From Phycisphaeraceae bacterium (GTDB lineage: Bacteria; Planctomycetota; Phycisphaerae; Phycisphaerales; Phycisphaeraceae), in the NCBI GenBank assembly GCA_028277745.1, contig JANQFR010000072.1, forward strand, positions 1 to 64,000: a DNA stretch of 64,000 bases. The letters run 5' to 3'. Of the stretch, positions 51,437 to 60,930 are shown one piece after another (within the stretch, counting starts at the first letter, position 1; each line of letters begins with the position of its first letter). The notes below the pieces were generated by a model. The model was not told the origin of the DNA, made no database searches, and saw nothing but the letters and a program-made list of their open reading frames with translations. Both the position numbers and the translations under genes were made by a program.

Positions 51437-52981
51437 CTAAAAAGGTTGTGTTGCCCGGGCACGGAGACGACGCAGGGGCAGCACTGCCCCGCAGATCACA
51501 AGCACGACTGAGGCCGGTTCGGGGATGATGATCAGCCGCAGTGCTTCCTGGTCCGGCAGCAGCGTGCCCCCCGAGTCGACAAACACCAGATAGCCGTCGA
51601 TGTTCGGGTCGACAAACGTCAACTCGGGCAGCGTGCCACCGACCGAGTCCGCCACCACCAGGTCAAACATATCACCTATGGCGATCAGGCTGGGGTCGGA
51701 AAAGTCGATCACGATCTCACCGCCGTCCACCGTGGTTGCGCCGGGGGTGGTGTCGCCGAAATTGGCCCAGTACATCCGGGCCGCGCCGCCGGCTTGCACC
51801 GTTGGCCGGTCATCCAGCGTGTCGGCGGTGAGCAGCACCTGGTCGTAATCCACGCCCGGCACGCCGGCGCTGTTGATGTCAAACTCGATGGCGCCATCGG
51901 CGTCCTGTTCGAGCAAGACGTTGCCGAGTGTGATGATGCCGATCCCGGAGGTGTCGGTGGTGTCGCCGGGTCGGATCACCCCGGACGTGTTATCCAGCAA
52001 GATCTCACGGGGGCTGGGATCGGTGGAACCGGATTCGTCGATTAAACCAACACCTCGGATCACGCCGCGGTTCGTGAAGGTGCTGTAATTAAAACTCCCC
52101 AGGCCAAAGGTACTGCCCAGGGTGATGGTTCCGCCATCGAGCGTGAGCGTACCCGCTTCGTAGATCGTGCTTGGTGAAATCTGTCCGACACCGATGTTGA
52201 CCGTCCCGTTGTTTTCCACTCGGACTTCCGCGGGGTCACCCGCAGCACCACGGGCGTCATCGCCGATGATTAGTGCCGACCCCTGGGTTACGAGTTGAGA
52301 CCCGCTGCCGTTGACAATGATCTGGCCGGCCGCATGACCGCTTGTCCGAAAGCCCAGGTCCCCCACGAAAACCCCCCCACGGGCGCGGTCGCCGGTCTCC
52401 ACGACGCCGCCGTTCGTGATGCGCAGCACGCTCTGGTCCGCGTTGAGCGAGGTGTCACTGAGGCCGTTCGAGTGGCCGACGAAGATACGGGTCTGCGAGC
52501 CGGAGTTACCCACCGGGCCATTGATCAGCAAGCGGGTGCCAACGCCTTCGACATGGACCTCAGCCGATTCGAAAGGCGTAGCAGCGGGCGCGGTGACGGA
52601 GATATTCAAGCCGTTGACTTCAACGGCGCCGCCACCGCTGATGGTCAGGGCGGTGTCGCCACTAGTCGCGATAACCAGCCCATTTGAGGTGCTCGCCGTG
52701 TAGGACGCGCCGTCGAGGTTCCAAAGCACTGAATCGTTGAACACCGAAAATCCCTGGCTGGACACTGTGCCAGCAAGCGGAAAGTCCACGGTATAGGTCG
52801 CGCCACCGATATTGAACAACGCCCGCTCGGTCGCGGTTGGCGGTGTCGCGGTGCTCCAGTTTGTCCCGTCGCTGTAATCCCCGCCGGTCGGATCGATCCA
52901 GTCAGTTGCTCGAGCATGTAGCCCTTGCGCCAACAGAACCATCACCGCGATGCCCATAAAGTGGATTTGTTTGCTGAGCAT
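51437..52981 (-). CDS. PEP-CTERM exported beta-rich protein
   Basis: About 514 residues from ATG 52981. Signal peptide (MGIAVMVLLAQGLHA). A long stretch of autotransporter-like beta repeats follows (LTISGGGAVEVNGLNISV, VLRITNGGVVETGDRARGGVFVGD, VRVENNGTVNIGVGQIS, AGTLTLDGGTITLG). It ends in a PEP-CTERM sorting tail (IIPEPASVVLVICGAVLPLRRLRAR). The enzyme exosortase would cleave and anchor it. It may be a surface-displayed adhesin or glycan binder within this locus. Confidence 0.9.
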   Translation of the reverse strand: MLSKQIHFMGIAVMVLLAQGLHARATDWIDPTGGDYSDGTNWSTATPPTATERALFNIGGATYTVDFPLAGTVSSQGFSVFNDSVLWNLDGASYTASTSNGLVIATSGDTALTISGGGAVEVNGLNISVTAPAATPFESAEVHVEGVGTRLLINGPVGNSGSQTRIFVGHSNGLSDTSLNADQSVLRITNGGVVETGDRARGGVFVGDLGFRTSGHAAGQIIVNGSGSQLVTQGSALIIGDDARGAAGDPAEVRVENNGTVNIGVGQISPSTIYEAGTLTLDGGTITLGSTFGLGSFNYSTFTNRGVIRGVGLIDESGSTDPSPREILLDNTSGVIRPGDTTDTSGIGIITLGNVLLEQDADGAIEFDINSAGVPGVDYDQVLLTADTLDDRPTVQAGGAARMYWANFGDTTPGATTVDGGEIVIDFSDPSLIAIGDMFDLVVADSVGGTLPELTFVDPNIDGYLVFVDSGGTLLPDQEALRLIIIPEPASVVLVICGAVLPLRRLRARATQPF

Positions 52982-53026
52982 GTATTTGTTTCTCCATAAC
53001 CTCCCAGCGGGTAACGGAAATATCAT

Positions 53027-53349
53027 TTAGCCAACCGTTAATTAAACTATTAATCAAAGATAACGGAATCTTGAACCGCAGCCAAGAGTTTTGTTTCAAA
53101 AACAAAATAATATATAAATAAATATATAATAAGTATTTATATCATATTTTGCCTCGGCGGCACAGGTAGATTACGGCCGAGCGATCCCTTCCGTCCCCAA
53201 ACATTACCGACCCTGATGTCAGCCGGCGTGTTCAAGATGATCAACGGTTTGCTGCAAAAAGGTTGACAAAGCCGATAATTTAGATAGACTCACGATGATT
53301 AATCTATTAATTATTTGCATCGATCTACCCGGTTGCGGATCTCCCGAGC
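53027..53349. promoter_or_regulatory. Divergent promoter region with ATTAAT pairs
   Basis: This 320-bp AT-rich gap separates the PEP-CTERM gene and the first DUF4838 gene. ATTAAT occurs twice at 53298-53311 with a CT spacer, and TTAATTAA plus ATTAAT lie at 53038-53054. Each sits near one of the divergent starts. They are candidate LacI-type operators, but poly-A/T sequence makes chance matches likely. No other gene is seen. Confidence 0.4.
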
Positions 53350-55710
53350 ATGACACACGAAACCGATCCGTCCCGTATCGACATCCAAAAATTACTTGCC
53401 CCGATTCTGGTGCTGTCTTTGTTGCCGATCGCATCAGCGGTTGCGCAAACGGTTCACCTGGTTCGGCAAGCGGAGCCGCTCGCCGTGGTGGTTCTGCCCA
53501 AAAATGCCTCAGCCATTGAGCAAGATGCCGCTGCCGAACTGATTCGCCACATCCGATTGATCAGCGACGTCACGCTTGACACGGTGACGGCCGGCGGATC
53601 GGGCGATGAGGCCGCGGGACTTGTACCGATCTACCTCGGGCAGGCCGTGCCTGCTCGTGATCGTCAGCGATGGCAGGACCAATTACATGACCCGGCTTCA
53701 TTCGCACTGATCGTGGGCCAGGACCGGATCAGCATCTTTGACGTTGCGTCTCAGATCGATTCAGTCCAGCCCGCCACGGGTGTCCGTAATGGTGTCTACG
53801 AATTGTTAGAACAACTTGGTGTTCGATGGTTCATGCCCGGCGACATCGGCACGGTCATTCCCACCCAGCAAACCCTTGTGATCAAAACACAGGAGACGGT
53901 CCAAAACCCCTCGTTCGCGTCGCGCTGGCAACACCCCTCCGACAAGGCTTGGCAACAGCGCATGCGCATGGGCGGGCCGTTGTTCGGCGCATCGGCCCAC
54001 GGCATCCCGCCCTTCGCCGGCTCATTAGCGCATCGACAGAAGATGCTCGAGCAATACCCCGAGACGTTCAGCTTCAACGCCCGCAGCCAAAAGCGCACCA
54101 TCTCTCAGCAGTGTTTGTCTAATCCGAAAACCATCGCCATGGCGGTGGAAGCGGCCAAGGCGTATTTTGAGTCGCGCCCGGACCAGCAACTGATCGGCAT
54201 GGGCGCCAACGACTGGGCCGGCTTCTGTGAGTGCGATGGCTGTAAAGCCCTGGACGCGGGCGACTGGGACCCGTTTTCACACGAGATTTCGATGACCGAC
54301 CGCTATGTGTGGTTCTTTAATCAGGTTCTGGCCGGACTGGAAGAAGAGTTCCCGGAAAAGGGTGTGGCCTTCTATATCTATCACGCATATATGCGGCCGC
54401 CGGTAAATGTTAAACCGCACCCTCGCCTGGTGGGCGCATTGGCCCCGATCGCGCTTTGCCGCGTCCATGGTATGGACAACCCCATCTGCCCGGAAAAGCA
54501 GTATTTCGCATGGCTGGCAAAAGAATGGGGCAAGCATCTGACACGCGTGTACGACCGGGGCTACTGGTTCAACCTCGCGGACCCGGGCCTGCCGTTCCCG
54601 ATGGTGCATCGCATCCGCGCCGATGTGCCGATGATGGCCGAGCTTGGGATTTACGGCTGGCGTGTCGAGACATTGACCCACTGGGCCAGCGAAAGCCCGT
54701 CACTGTATATCGGGGCTAAGCTGATGTGGGACCACACAGCAGACGTCGATGCCTTGATGCAGGATTATGCGGACAAGTTCTTTGGGCCCGCGTCGGAGCC
54801 CATGCTCGCCTATCTGCTCCTGATGAACGCCTCGATCCGCGACTCCGACCACCATGTGGGCAGCGCGTTTGACATGTCGGGGTTTTACCCTCAGGACATA
54901 CGTCGTCAGGCCCGCCAGCACCTCGAGCACGCGTCCAAGCTCGCCAGCGATGGCCTTTATGCCAAGCGTGTCGCGGCGACCTGTCTGACGTTTGATTACC
55001 TCGAGACGTTCCTGTCGATGCTCGAAAACACCCACGCTCAGAACTGGCCGGAAGCAAAAGCCGCGCTGGACAGGATCGAGACGATCCAGGATGAATTGAT
55101 CAATGGTTTTGAAATTCCGATGATTCACCCGCGGTTTGCACAGGCGTACTTCAAACGCTTTTTCCGCATGGCGACGGATCAGGGATACGCGCGCACCATC
55201 AACGGAAATCGGCCGATTGCAAAGTTGGATCATACCTGGGATTTCCTGATCGATACCCAACGCGTCGGGGAGACGCTGGGCTATCACCGTGCAGAAATCA
55301 AGGGTGGCAATTGGCAACAAATTCCAGCGCATGCCGCCGCCTGGACGCATCATGGGCTGCGGTACTACAAGGGAGAAGCATGGTATCGGCAGTGGGTGAC
55401 GATACCGGATACCTATAAAAATGATCGTGTTTTTCTATGGTTTGGCGGTGTAGACGAAAAGGCCAAAGTATACGTGAATGGTCAAGCTGTCGGCATCAGT
55501 CATGGCGGTGCGTTTGTGCCCTTTGAGGTTGACGCGACCGACGCGGTGCGGTTTGGAGAGCCTAATCTTGTAGCGGTCCGTGTTATCAATGATCGTCTGG
55601 ATGAACTGGGCACCGGCGGCATTACCGGGCCGGCCATGTTCTATATCCCCGCCGCCGGTCAGGACGCGGAACTCGAGAATATCCGTGAAATGGGCCGGAC
55701 CTTCCCCTGA
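53350..55710 (+). CDS. Exported DUF4838 protein with C-terminal sugar-binding domain
   Basis: 786 residues. Signal peptide LLAPILVLSLLPIASAVA. The N-terminal domain (LAVVVLPKNASAIEQDAAAELIRHI) resembles the alpha-glucuronidase/hexosaminidase N-domain. The central part is a DUF4838 barrel-like region (GVRNGVYELLEQLGVRWFMPGDIG, IGMGANDWAGFCECDGCKALD, YGWRVETLTHWASESPSLYIGAKLMWD). The last ~140 residues are a jelly-roll as in GH2 enzymes (WYRQWVTIPDTYKNDRVFLWFGGVDEKAKVYVNGQ). Probably a periplasmic glycan hydrolase. Followed after 22 bp by a second DUF4838 gene. Confidence 0.88.
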   Translation: MTHETDPSRIDIQKLLAPILVLSLLPIASAVAQTVHLVRQAEPLAVVVLPKNASAIEQDAAAELIRHIRLISDVTLDTVTAGGSGDEAAGLVPIYLGQAVPARDRQRWQDQLHDPASFALIVGQDRISIFDVASQIDSVQPATGVRNGVYELLEQLGVRWFMPGDIGTVIPTQQTLVIKTQETVQNPSFASRWQHPSDKAWQQRMRMGGPLFGASAHGIPPFAGSLAHRQKMLEQYPETFSFNARSQKRTISQQCLSNPKTIAMAVEAAKAYFESRPDQQLIGMGANDWAGFCECDGCKALDAGDWDPFSHEISMTDRYVWFFNQVLAGLEEEFPEKGVAFYIYHAYMRPPVNVKPHPRLVGALAPIALCRVHGMDNPICPEKQYFAWLAKEWGKHLTRVYDRGYWFNLADPGLPFPMVHRIRADVPMMAELGIYGWRVETLTHWASESPSLYIGAKLMWDHTADVDALMQDYADKFFGPASEPMLAYLLLMNASIRDSDHHVGSAFDMSGFYPQDIRRQARQHLEHASKLASDGLYAKRVAATCLTFDYLETFLSMLENTHAQNWPEAKAALDRIETIQDELINGFEIPMIHPRFAQAYFKRFFRMATDQGYARTINGNRPIAKLDHTWDFLIDTQRVGETLGYHRAEIKGGNWQQIPAHAAAWTHHGLRYYKGEAWYRQWVTIPDTYKNDRVFLWFGGVDEKAKVYVNGQAVGISHGGAFVPFEVDATDAVRFGEPNLVAVRVINDRLDELGTGGITGPAMFYIPAAGQDAELENIREMGRTFP

Positions 55711-55732
55711 ACGCTTCCGATCAAGGTAAGAC

Positions 55733-58300
55733 ATGATGACACGCCAAACGTTTTTATTGACGCTCGGTATTGGGTTTTGCCTGGCCATCTCGCTTCAGGC
55801 GCTGGCAGAGCCGGTTCCCTACAGGATGACGGCCGCAAACGAGGTTCGGGTGGTTGTCGCCGACTCGGCCAGCCCCCGTGTGCGTGAAGCCGCCAACACG
55901 CTTGCCGATTACCTGGGTCAAATCACCGGTGATGATTACGAAGTGGTGACGGGTGAAGGCAGTGCCGGGATTGTGGTTGGCCTGGGCTCAGACTTCGTGT
56001 TGCCGGGCATGGGCGTGCCCGTTGAGCCAGTCGCGCTGGAGCGTGAGGTCTATCTGCTACGGTCTGAACAAGATCGGTTACTGGTGATCGGTGCGACCGA
56101 ACTGGCGGTCGAGCACGCGGTGTGGGACCTGCTGCATCGGGTTGGTTATCGCCATTTTTTCCCGGGCGATGCGTGGGAGGTGATCCCTCGTCAGCCTGAT
56201 TTGTCGATCGCGGTGGATGATCTGGAAACGCCGGATTACCTCCATCGGAACATCTTTTATGGCTACGGGCAGTGGATGCGGCAAGGGCCTGACTTCAAAC
56301 AATGGGCGATCCGCAACCGGGTCAGCGTGGATGATCGGTCCAGCATCAAGCTCCGCACGGCTCATGTTTATGCCGGGATCGTCCAGCAACACGAAGACGT
56401 GTTTGAGGCAAATCCGGACTGGCTGGCACTCGTCAACGGCGAGCGTCGTCGCCTGAAAAACAGTCAGAAGTTTAGCACGGCGAACCCGGAGCTAAGGAAG
56501 TTCTTGGCTGATTTGGCCGTCCAGCAGATCGCCGATAACCCGGAGTTGGACAGTATTTCACGCGACCCTAGTGACTTAGGCAACTGGTGTGAGAGCATAG
56601 AAAGTGAAGAGTTGGGCACCATCACCGATCAGGCGGTAACGCTGGCCAATGACGCGGCCCAAGCCATCACCGCGCGTTTCGGCGACGGCAAATACGTCGG
56701 CATGTATGCCTACGCCCAGCACGCCCCGCCGCCGACGATCCAGGTCCATCCCAACGTCGTGGTCAGCATCGCCACTGCGCTGACCACGGGTGGTTACACA
56801 GTCGATGAATTGATCGATGGCTGGAGCCGTAAGGCATCGATCTTGGGCATCCGCGAATACTGGTCGGTTTACGCCTGGGACCGGTCACTACCCGGCAGGG
56901 GTCGTGGTGCTTCACCGTCCTATGTGGCGGAGAGCATCGCCCGTTTTCATGCCCGAGGGGCCCGCTTCATGACCGCCGAGGCGAGCGAGAGCTGGGGGCC
57001 ACAGGGATTAAGTTATTACCTTGCCAGCCGCTTGATGTGGGACACGGATAAGGCGGAGCAACTCGACACCTTGGTCGAAGACTTTTTGACTCGAGCCTTC
57101 GGCCCCGCGGCGGAACCGATGCGCTCCTTCTACGAGTTGCTAGACGCTCAAAACACATTGCGCCTGAGTGACCACAAAGTCGGCAGCATGTACCGCCTGC
57201 TTCATGAAGCTCGGCAAATCGCTTCGGGCGATGAGGCGATCCGGCTGCGGCTGGATCAGCTGGCGTTGTACACACGTTACGTCGAGTTGTACCGCGAGTA
57301 CGCCAATGCACAAGGCGATCAGCGGCAGGCGGCGTTTGAGGACTTGCTCCGCTTTGTCTCGCGCATCCGGCACATAGGCGTGGTGGACGCGGTCGCGGTC
57401 TGGCGCGACCTGGACCGGCGCGACCGAGCGGTAGCCATACCGGATCACGCGGCGTTCAAGCTGCGCTCGGAAGAAAACCCGTGGAAGTCTGACGAGCCGA
57501 TCAAGTCCGATGAGATCGACGACATCATCGAGCGTGGCATCGAGGCGAACCCGCTGCTGCCCTTTGATTTCGCACCGGTCGCTTTTTCCGAAGACTTGGT
57601 CCCCGCCACGTGGATGTCGCTGGAGACGCTGAGTTTTGAAGACCTGTCACAGGTCAGCCCAATTCGCCAAGTAGCCAGCCGCATTGGTTCCAGCCAGCGA
57701 GGCCGCAAAGAGTACTACTTGTGGCTGGATGAGCCTGGTGAGATCCGATTACAGGTGACCGGGGGCCTGATCGAGAAGTACCGCGATCGGGGCAACGTCA
57801 AGTTCCACTTGTTCTCGGATCAAGAGCCTTCCACAGATGCGGTATCTAGTGATATGTCCACGCCGCCGGACGGCCAGGCTTATGAAGTCGTGCTCACCAC
57901 GCCATACACCGGCTTGCACACGTTGGTCGTCAATGATGGTCACGACATGACACGGCTTGAGTTCCCGGAAAACGTACGGCTCACCGCCAAGGGCGATCAC
58001 TCCCAGGGCCGCTGGCATCTCTACTTTTACGTGCCCAAAGGCACACGGCACATCATCGGCTTGGCTAATCACCTCAGCGGTGAACTGCTCAACGCCAAAG
58101 GTGAATCGGCCTTTGATTTCGTGAAACAGATGGAAAAACCTGGGTACTTCCGTGTGCCCGTCCCGGAGGGGCAAGACGGCAAGTTATGGAAATTCTCGAT
58201 GACACTGGGTCATCGAGAACTGTTGAACGTCCCGCCGTATTTTGCAAGCAGCGGCGACCAATTGCTGCTGCCACGTGAGGTTGTCGAGGCGGACCAATGA
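55733..58300 (+). CDS. Exported DUF4838 protein
   Basis: 855 residues with signal peptide (FLLTLGIGFCLAISLQALA). The same architecture as its upstream neighbour: VRVVVADSASPRVREAANTLADYLGQITG, ELAVEHAVWDLLHRVGYRHFFPGDAWEV, then FMTAEASESWGPQGLSYYLASRLMWD. The C-terminal ~200 residues are beta-rich and unlike the neighbour's GH2-type domain. Probably a glycoside hydrolase of related specificity. Its stop overlaps the sialidase-like start by four bases. Confidence 0.87.
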   Translation: MMTRQTFLLTLGIGFCLAISLQALAEPVPYRMTAANEVRVVVADSASPRVREAANTLADYLGQITGDDYEVVTGEGSAGIVVGLGSDFVLPGMGVPVEPVALEREVYLLRSEQDRLLVIGATELAVEHAVWDLLHRVGYRHFFPGDAWEVIPRQPDLSIAVDDLETPDYLHRNIFYGYGQWMRQGPDFKQWAIRNRVSVDDRSSIKLRTAHVYAGIVQQHEDVFEANPDWLALVNGERRRLKNSQKFSTANPELRKFLADLAVQQIADNPELDSISRDPSDLGNWCESIESEELGTITDQAVTLANDAAQAITARFGDGKYVGMYAYAQHAPPPTIQVHPNVVVSIATALTTGGYTVDELIDGWSRKASILGIREYWSVYAWDRSLPGRGRGASPSYVAESIARFHARGARFMTAEASESWGPQGLSYYLASRLMWDTDKAEQLDTLVEDFLTRAFGPAAEPMRSFYELLDAQNTLRLSDHKVGSMYRLLHEARQIASGDEAIRLRLDQLALYTRYVELYREYANAQGDQRQAAFEDLLRFVSRIRHIGVVDAVAVWRDLDRRDRAVAIPDHAAFKLRSEENPWKSDEPIKSDEIDDIIERGIEANPLLPFDFAPVAFSEDLVPATWMSLETLSFEDLSQVSPIRQVASRIGSSQRGRKEYYLWLDEPGEIRLQVTGGLIEKYRDRGNVKFHLFSDQEPSTDAVSSDMSTPPDGQAYEVVLTTPYTGLHTLVVNDGHDMTRLEFPENVRLTAKGDHSQGRWHLYFYVPKGTRHIIGLANHLSGELLNAKGESAFDFVKQMEKPGYFRVPVPEGQDGKLWKFSMTLGHRELLNVPPYFASSGDQLLLPREVVEADQ

Positions 58301-59367
58301 ACGGGGATGTGATGAATAATCTGCTTTCGGACATCGAGCGTATTGTTCACGTTCACTTTTCGGTAACGGCACGAATCGCGGTTGCGAATGTGTGCGCGTG
58401 GCCGAACCTCACGATGTTGCCCAACGGCGAGGTGCTCACCGCGATCTACAACCAACCGAGCCACGGTATGTGGGAAGGAGACCTCGAAGCCTGGGTCAGC
58501 AATGACCAAGGCGAGACGTGGTCGCGCCGGAGTACGATTGCCGAACACGATCGACCAGGCATCCAGCGAAGCAACTGCTCGGTCGGCTTCGCTCACAATC
58601 AGGACTTGGTCGCGCTGTGCGGCGGCTGGGCCAATCGAAGCAAAAAGCGTAGCAAGAGCCAGCCGTTTCGCGAAGAAGACCGCATGCCGGTCCACTTGTT
58701 TCGATCGAGTGATCACGGGCACAACTGGCACCGCAAGAGCGAGATGCCACGGAGCCCGGACGGAGAACTGGGCACCCCGTTTGGCGACATCGTGCGGGCC
58801 GGAGATCAACGATTGGCGACCACAATGTACGCCCATCGCCCCGATGACAGCACTGCGGTCTGGCTGGTGGAGAGCGATGATGACGGACACACGTGGCGTT
58901 GGACATCCATGATCAATGAGCTTGGTAACGAAACGGTGATCCTGCCGGTGGATGACTCCCGATGGATTGCCGCCAGCCGCGAGGAGCACGATACACACCT
59001 GGAGCAGTTCGACTCCGACGACGGAGGCAAGACCTGGCGTCGGATTGGCCCGCTCACCTTACCCTGGCAAGTCACCGGCCACCTCACCCGTCTGCGTGAC
59101 GGCGACATCCTGCTTTCCTACGGCAACCGCTGCCCGAACAACTACGGCGTCGATGCAAGATTCAGCCGCGACGGTGGCGCGACCTGGTCCGCTCCGTTAC
59201 GTATCATGGACAACCCGATGCGCGACTCGGGCTACCCATCCACGGTCGAACTGGATGACGGCCGACTCCTCACCGCGTGCTACACGCAACTGCCCGGCGA
59301 GTATCAATACGAGATGCGGGTTGCAACGTGGTCCGTTGATCACACACAACTCTACGCATTCGCCTGA
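58297..59367 (+). CDS. Sialidase-like BNR-repeat protein
   Basis: 356 residues; ATG 58312 is an alternative start. Five Asp-boxes (S-x-D-x-G-x-x-W) mark a six-bladed propeller: SNDQGETWS, SSDHGHNWH, SDDDGHTWR, SDDGGKTWR and SRDGGATWS. Further strands: WPNLTMLPNGEVLTAIYN, GYPSTVELDDGRLLTACY. No signal peptide is visible, unusual for a sialidase acting on extracellular glycans. Translationally coupled to the DUF4838 gene. True sialidase activity needs an Arg triad, which I could not place with certainty. Confidence 0.88.
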   Translation: MNGDVMNNLLSDIERIVHVHFSVTARIAVANVCAWPNLTMLPNGEVLTAIYNQPSHGMWEGDLEAWVSNDQGETWSRRSTIAEHDRPGIQRSNCSVGFAHNQDLVALCGGWANRSKKRSKSQPFREEDRMPVHLFRSSDHGHNWHRKSEMPRSPDGELGTPFGDIVRAGDQRLATTMYAHRPDDSTAVWLVESDDDGHTWRWTSMINELGNETVILPVDDSRWIAASREEHDTHLEQFDSDDGGKTWRRIGPLTLPWQVTGHLTRLRDGDILLSYGNRCPNNYGVDARFSRDGGATWSAPLRIMDNPMRDSGYPSTVELDDGRLLTACYTQLPGEYQYEMRVATWSVDHTQLYAFA

Positions 59368-59462
59368 ACATTCAGCTGACGAGAAAGTGCGCGGCTGATG
59401 CCGCGGTCGTAAGTGGTGAAGAGACCACGAATACGGTTGACGGATCTATTCGCACTCAGCGG

Positions 59463-59615
59463 TGAGCCAGCAGATTGTGGCGCTATTCCTACCGGTATTT
59501 TCATGCTGCCGAAAGTAGTTTCGGCCTCACCCTGATCACGAAGTAAAGCAACCGCGGATCACCGTCCACGTTTTGTCGTTCAATCGTGATTTCAGGCTAA
59601 GCGGTCTTGGGTAAG
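59463..59615. repeat. Direct repeat of 42625-42770 (IS debris, copy 2)
   Basis: CAGCAGATTGTGGCGCTATT followed by a pattern of GGTATTTTCA, GCTGCCGAAAG and CCTGATCACG parallels the 42.6 kb copy in the same orientation. The two copies bracket the AraC and LacI blocks. Only alignment by eye was possible. Confidence 0.55.
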
Positions 59616-59691
59616 TTTGTAGCGGGCGGGGTGGCTTGGCCGACGAACAGGACAGATGGATCGAGCGTGTATTGGATGAAGGGAGTCATCC

Positions 59692-59976
59692 ATGGCGGGC
59701 GAACTGTTCGTACGGGCGTTAACTGCCCCAGAGCGTCGGCAACTGCAGCAGTTAGTCCAGACCCATCGCGATGCTCGGGTGGTTCGGCGGGCGCAGGTGA
59801 TCCGTCTGTCATCACGCGGGAAGACGGCCCATCAGACCGCCGACGTGCTAGAGCGGAGTTGGTCGGGGGGGCGCAAGATCATCAACCGCATCAACCAGGA
59901 AGGGATGGCTTCCTCTCGAACGGCAGGACGATACACACGCTTACAAGGCTTCTTCCGTTTGGAGCAATGGAGGTAG
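59692..59976 (+). pseudogene. IS630-family transposase, truncated
   Basis: 94 residues from ATG 59692: RALTAPERRQLQQLVQTHRDARVVRRAQVIRLSSRGKTAHQTADVL, then ERSWSGGRKIINRINQEGMA. This is the N-terminal helix-turn-helix region of IS630 transposases. The catalytic DDE domain is replaced by unrelated sequence, so it is inactive. Confidence 0.75.
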
Positions 59977-60095
59977 GTGTGCCCCTTGCTCGTCTCAGAA
60001 GTGACCATCCCTCCAAATTCCGAACAGCGGATCAATCCACGATACAGCAAGGGCTTCAAGCCCTTGCTCTTGGGCCGGGAGCGCTTGGACATAGC
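59915..60095 (-). pseudogene. Serine recombinase C-terminal zinc-ribbon fragment
   Basis: The minus strand encodes LKPLLYRGLIRCSEFGGMVTSETSKGHTYLHCSKRKKPC, followed by VREEAIPS. The IRCxxxGxMxTxExxKGHxYxxC pattern is that of the zinc ribbon of large serine recombinases, with one Cys of the first pair changed. It overlaps the end of the IS630 frame on the other strand. Only this end of the gene is left. Confidence 0.65.
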
Positions 60096-60304
60096 CTGCT
60101 GGCAGCGATCAAAGAGCTTTTTGGTTACTAACGTTGTCCGTGATGTTGTCGGGACGAGCTGAAGGGGGGCCGGGTGTGTGGCGACGGAGCGGATCGAGCC
60201 GGAGCAGTGGGTCGCCAGGACCATGTCGGGGGTTGGATAAATGACGCAATCGATCAACTCTAGCGCCCCGAGGTTTGAGAACATCAGGGTGTGCGGCTCG
60301 GGGT

Positions 60305-60690
60305 ATCTCAGACCGATTTTCAGTTTCTTTGCTTATACCGGCGCGCGCCTTGGCGAAGTCAGAGACGTTCGGCGGGATGACCTGCTCCTCGACCGAGGCG
60401 AGCATGGCTTTATTTAAATCTGTCGAGGCGGCTCAAGACCCAACGCTCCAAAAGACAAGGATCCCGCCTCGTCCCGATACATGAGGATTTGAGGCGGGTT
60501 CTTGATTCGTTGCCCCGCCATGGCGAGCGCGTGTTCTACGACCGTGATTATCGCAGCCGTTGACGCAACGGAAGATGCTCTAAACGTTGAAGCAACTCTG
60601 CAAGGAATGCGGCTTCGAGGATGCTCAGCAATACAAGTTGCATTCGTTCCGTCATTTCTTTTGTTCGACGGCTGATGGCCCGTCGAACAT
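60305..60690 (+). pseudogene. Tyrosine recombinase (phage integrase), broken
   Basis: Pieces in several frames: FFAYTGARLGEVRDVRRDDLLLDRGEHGF (Arg I box TGARLGE), then RLVPIHEDLRRVLDSLPRHGERVFYDRDYRSR, then MKQLCKECGFEDAQQYKLHSFRHFFCS (box II HxxR). The catalytic Tyr region is missing and at least two frameshifts are needed. The bases 60096-60304 and 60691-60930 hold only debris, including a repeat (60774-60822) like 47755-47822. Confidence 0.7.
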
Positions 60691-60930
60691 CCACCCCGAT
60701 CTTCCGGGGGCGGCCGACCCGACTCGGTTTGCGGCCTTCCCGTGCCCATCGCAACCCGTAAACTCAGCAATAGCAAGGCGCCGACAATTCGGAACACCCC
60801 TATTGGAGAAAACACTCCGGCGGAAGCGTGGACATGAAAAAGCGTGAAAATCGTAGAAATCTCGGAGCGGCGATTCGATGCAACGGGGTGTCGCTCAGGC
60901 CAAGGTGAGGAAACGCCGCCTTAATACGGA

